Positions 61,301-64,000 of a DNA stretch of 64,000 nt are shown here, piece after piece. A program made the position numbers and the translations under genes. How positions within the stretch are numbered: position 1 is the stretch's first letter; every line of letters begins with the position of its first letter. Source of the stretch: Ciona intestinalis (Eukaryota > Chordata > Ascidiacea > Phlebobranchia > Cionidae); contig NC_020168.2 in the NCBI RefSeq assembly GCF_000224145.3, positions 1,613,290-1,677,289 on the forward strand, given 5' to 3'. The notes under the pieces are model-generated. The model searched no databases and was not told the DNA's origin. It saw nothing but the letters and a program-made list of their open reading frames with translations.

Positions 61301-64000
61301 CGAGGAGCGACGCTATCAGTAAATTGGAACCAACGCAAATTGTAATATGATATTACAAAGTATCTTCCCGGTCGAGCTTGGACAGAAGCCAAAAAACATC
61401 GTTCGTTGGCACCGCACGAGAACCAGAGTTTCATTACGTCACTTGTCACGAGAATAAATTCACAACGATTCCTTCGTTTGTTAGGTGTAGAATGTATGCT
61501 ACTGCATGCGTCTTTCTTTATTTCCTACGCCCACGCAGAGCGTAAAAATGTGACGCTCATACACGATGTTTCAATCTCGTGGTTCGTTGGGCAGTGGGCA
61601 TTCCTTCCGATTGTTACGTAATGAAACGTCATAGTTAATAGTTATGTTGCAATAAGACGTGTGACGTAACAAATAAGCGCAAAATGTCAAATTGCAGCAC
61701 GGCAATGTTTGTTACTCGAGACACTTCATTAGCTGATCATTACGAACACGCGACGAACATAAAACATTAGATCGCAGCTTTAACAACGGCTTCTATCGCA
61801 CAGGCGCCCGCGCTAGACTGTGGTGTCGTGGTGATAGTCAGTAATACGCTTTATAACAAGATTTGGTAGCTTGGGTGACAGACGCACGTAAAACATATTA
61901 CGTCCGGATTTTCAATAAAATTAAACGATCACCGTCCGGATTTACAACTTTTACAATCCTGCTTATGGAAAGAGGTAAAAAAACAATTGCTTATTTTTTG
62001 TTTTGTTTTTTCTACCCCAACCAATATTAAATTTGTAATAAAACTGAGTTTAAAGTTATGTTTGTATGTTATTTTAATTAAATTAGTGATAATTAATTAA
62101 TTTTAAGGGTAATGAAGTATTAAAATGATGATGTAGTTTATGTTTTAGATGAGGACTGTTAAGTTACTGGTCATTTTATTATTGTGCTGCTGAATTTAGT
62201 TTAGACTAGGTCGGATGTCCTTTAGATTTTTAAAAGCGTTTATCATATAGTAAAATCAAGTGTAGTACTTCGGTTACTTTTTGTGCTTTATATAGGTTAT
62301 GCAACTTATGGGCTTTGTTTTTAGTCTAATAAATGTTATTTGTTGGTAAGCTTATATTTAAAAGGAAGTAGTAAGGTAAAATAGTGAACTATAATAGGAA
62401 GAAAAAGCTGTAGAATAAGGCTGTTAAAAGTATTTAGGAGATATTTTAACTTTTTGTGAAAAAAAAGGGTAAAGTTCAGATTTTTGAGAAAATGTGGACT
62501 GCATAATGCATAATTTGTATGAATAATATTTGTATTATTACCCTGTACTTCCATTATTATTTTTTTTTTTGATAAAGTTAAGTTGGTTTCAAAAACATTA
62601 TTATTTATTGCCCCGCTAATGGTTTTTTACCCCAAAGTCTGGGGAATAAAAAAGGTCCAAAATTTTGATTAACATTTTAGGTATAGAAATCCTACAATCA
62701 TTTTTGGACATCAAGGTGATAATACTGTTCCTCCAGACTACAAATATGTTTTTTAAATATATTACCTTGGAGAAAATCGAAAGTTTATTTTTTTTGTTTT
62801 CTGTTGTTTATTACCCCACTTGACTATATATAAATTTTTATATAAACATAGAAATACTACATACGTTTCTGGTCATCAAGGTATGATGACTACTGTTCCT
62901 CCAGACTAAAAAAAATTATATAATACTTATTACTTGGGGGTTGGGGAGAAATCGAAAGTTTAGGTTTTCTGTTTTTATAACCCCACTTGACTCTCTCTCG
63001 CTATATATGTATATATATATATATGTGTAAAATTCTAAAGTGCAATAATTGGCATGTTATGGTAAAATATATTAGGTGGTTTCTGGTTTGTATACTTTCC
63101 TGTTTAAGTGTGGGACTACTCCGCTACTTCTTTGTCTTTATTTATTATTACTTATGCAATGATAGTTTGTTGTAAATCAGTTAAATCTCGTTTAGGCAAA
63201 GGATGGTATTCCAAACAAAAGTTACCTCTCCCAGCAAGCACAACAACCACTTCGTTTACCAACGGTTGACAAAGCATTGGAAAACTGTCCAGCTGGAGGT
63301 CCTCTTCATATTAAACTTGTAGCAGAGTGGGACACAGATACCAAGTGTGGAATATTTGAAAAATTCCCAGAAGAAAAGGTAGATTTTTCAAATGTTGCTT
63401 TATTTTTACATCTTATTTATTGCAATGTCAGTGTACAGATTCTCTAAACTCTTTTTGAAAACATAAATCGAGCATTTTAAACTTTTAAAAATATTATCAT
63501 AAACTTACGTTGTACCGAATTTGCTTTGATATAAAATCACCAAGTGTTGGTTGTAACATAAAGTTGAATAATACCTCAATGTTATGAACAGTTGATGACA
63601 TTGTTTGTTTCTAATTGACTATATGTGTTAGTTAGCACAGTAGTTGTAATTACTAAAAGCCACTTAAGACCATATTGACATAGAAGTATTTGGCCCAGTT
63701 GAACTGTTTGAAGTACAAGTAGCCTTTTTTTAATATTTTATGCTTGTGTTGTGTAGTGTGGTATATTCTGCATGTTGATTGTGAATAATTACAGATTGTT
63801 TTTACATTTCATTAGTTAAATGTTGCATATGAAGAGGTGAAAGGCTGCATTTGTTATTTGCCATTGATCAGTATCAAATTATCTGTTGTTTGAAAGATTA
63901 TGTTAGCGATTTTTCATTCTAGGTTGAAGTCCAAGATAGTGTTCGACTACAAAAAGTTGTCCACCAACAACCAGTGACTTGCACATTGGAAGAATGCTTT
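58394..64000 (+). CDS. Ubiquitin C-terminal hydrolase, USP31/USP43-like, 5' part
   Basis: Exons 58394-59826 (interrupted by a gap), 60077-60222, 63196-63378 and 63923 onward join in phase and run off the window. USP-family cysteine proteases remove ubiquitin. A basic, then Asn/Gly-rich N terminus (about 115 residues) precedes the Cys box VVGMINHGNT[gap]VQCLSNTDVL. Then come SSQHDSQEFMLWLMDKMHED, a Ser/Arg/Lys-rich insert, FQGHYRSSLSCPNCKKRSDT with one half of the zinc finger, TTDPFLCVSLPL, and LHIKLVAEWDTDTKCGIF, followed by TCTLEECF at the window end. This order and wording match USP43 and USP31. The gap hides the catalytic Cys, and the His box lies beyond the window. An acceptor (TTTAATTTAG, 58347) precedes the ATG by 46 bases. 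Intron 2 (60223-63195) carries a hAT-like insertion. Confidence 0.9.
58743..58792. other. Assembly gap, 50 N, in the USP catalytic exon
   Basis: The reading frames on the two sides disagree for a 50-nt gap. The missing length must leave remainder 1 when divided by 3. Confidence 0.98.
60679..61961. mobile_element. hAT-like element, 1283 bp, in USP intron
   Basis: Inverted ends CAGGATTGTAAAA with CCGTCCGGAT further in. An exact 8-bp target duplication CTTATGGA flanks it (60671-60678, 61962-61969). The interior (about 61020-61670) is homologous, in reverse order, to 32980-33390 plus 34640-34780. No transposase frame was recognised. Confidence 0.85.
61970..63195. other. Remainder of USP intron 2
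   Basis: AT-rich. A segment of about 130 bp occurs twice (around 62681-62830 and 62850-62990), sharing CATCAAGGT, ACTGTTCCTCCAGACTA and TACCCCACTTGACT. A short (TA)n lies near 63005. No exon fits here in phase. Confidence 0.55.

Noticed and set aside
62681..62990. Duplicated alternative microexon in the USP intron
   Set aside because: Both copies have an acceptor or donor look (TTTTAG...ATCAAG/GT), but the 35-nt piece would shift the frame and opens with an in-frame TAG; the flanking exons already join in phase 0.

Overview
The window looks like ascidian nuclear DNA, most likely from a Ciona species. It is AT-rich and has compact multi-exon genes with short introns. Several start codons sit a few bases after a splice acceptor, as expected where spliced-leader trans-splicing is used. 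The gaps between genes are packed with small DNA transposons, including a very common MITE with ends of the type GGGTGGGGGAAGATGGGACA. The species is inferred from these traits, not from a search. All exon models were read by hand, with splice sites and phases checked for agreement.

Layout. 0.8-3.6 kb (+): 3' part of a secreted or surface gene with a MAM domain followed by cysteine-pair (galaxin-like) repeats. 5.6-18.9 kb (-): a 17-exon gene for a roughly 1977-residue type I membrane protein with cadherin-like repeats. It contains a 2.84-kb duplication that ends exactly at an assembly gap. 18.9-25.5 kb: repeats only. 25.5-29.2 kb (-): a decayed BEL/Pao retrotransposon. 29.7-31.6 kb (-): mitochondrial enoyl-CoA hydratase (ECHS1). 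32.5-35.6 kb: nested hAT-like elements. 40.1-42.1 kb: a convergent pair, ARL6IP6-like (+) and the rRNA m6A methyltransferase METTL5 (-), bracketed by two inverted 0.5-kb MITEs that carry a tRNA-like segment. 43.2-45.2 kb: palindromic and inverted-repeat elements and a possible solo LTR. 45.4-46.1 kb (+): CCDC25. 46.3-52.5 kb (+): mitochondrial phenylalanyl-tRNA synthetase FARS2. 52.5-58.3 kb: MITEs, palindromes and a minisatellite. 58.4 kb to the window end (+): the 5' part of a USP31/USP43-like deubiquitinase.

The recognised genes are ordinary housekeeping and cell-surface genes and do not form one pathway, although ECHS1 and FARS2 are both mitochondrial and METTL5 and FARS2 both serve translation.

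Two things stand out. First, three of the seven N-runs are flanked by copies of the same sequence, which shows unmerged contig (probably haplotype) ends; this must be corrected before the 13-kb gene is interpreted. Second, there is a set of extremely short (22-87 bp) palindromic insertions with 7-8 bp target duplications. One of them is present in one copy of a duplicated contig end and absent from the other, so it is a filled/empty-site pair.
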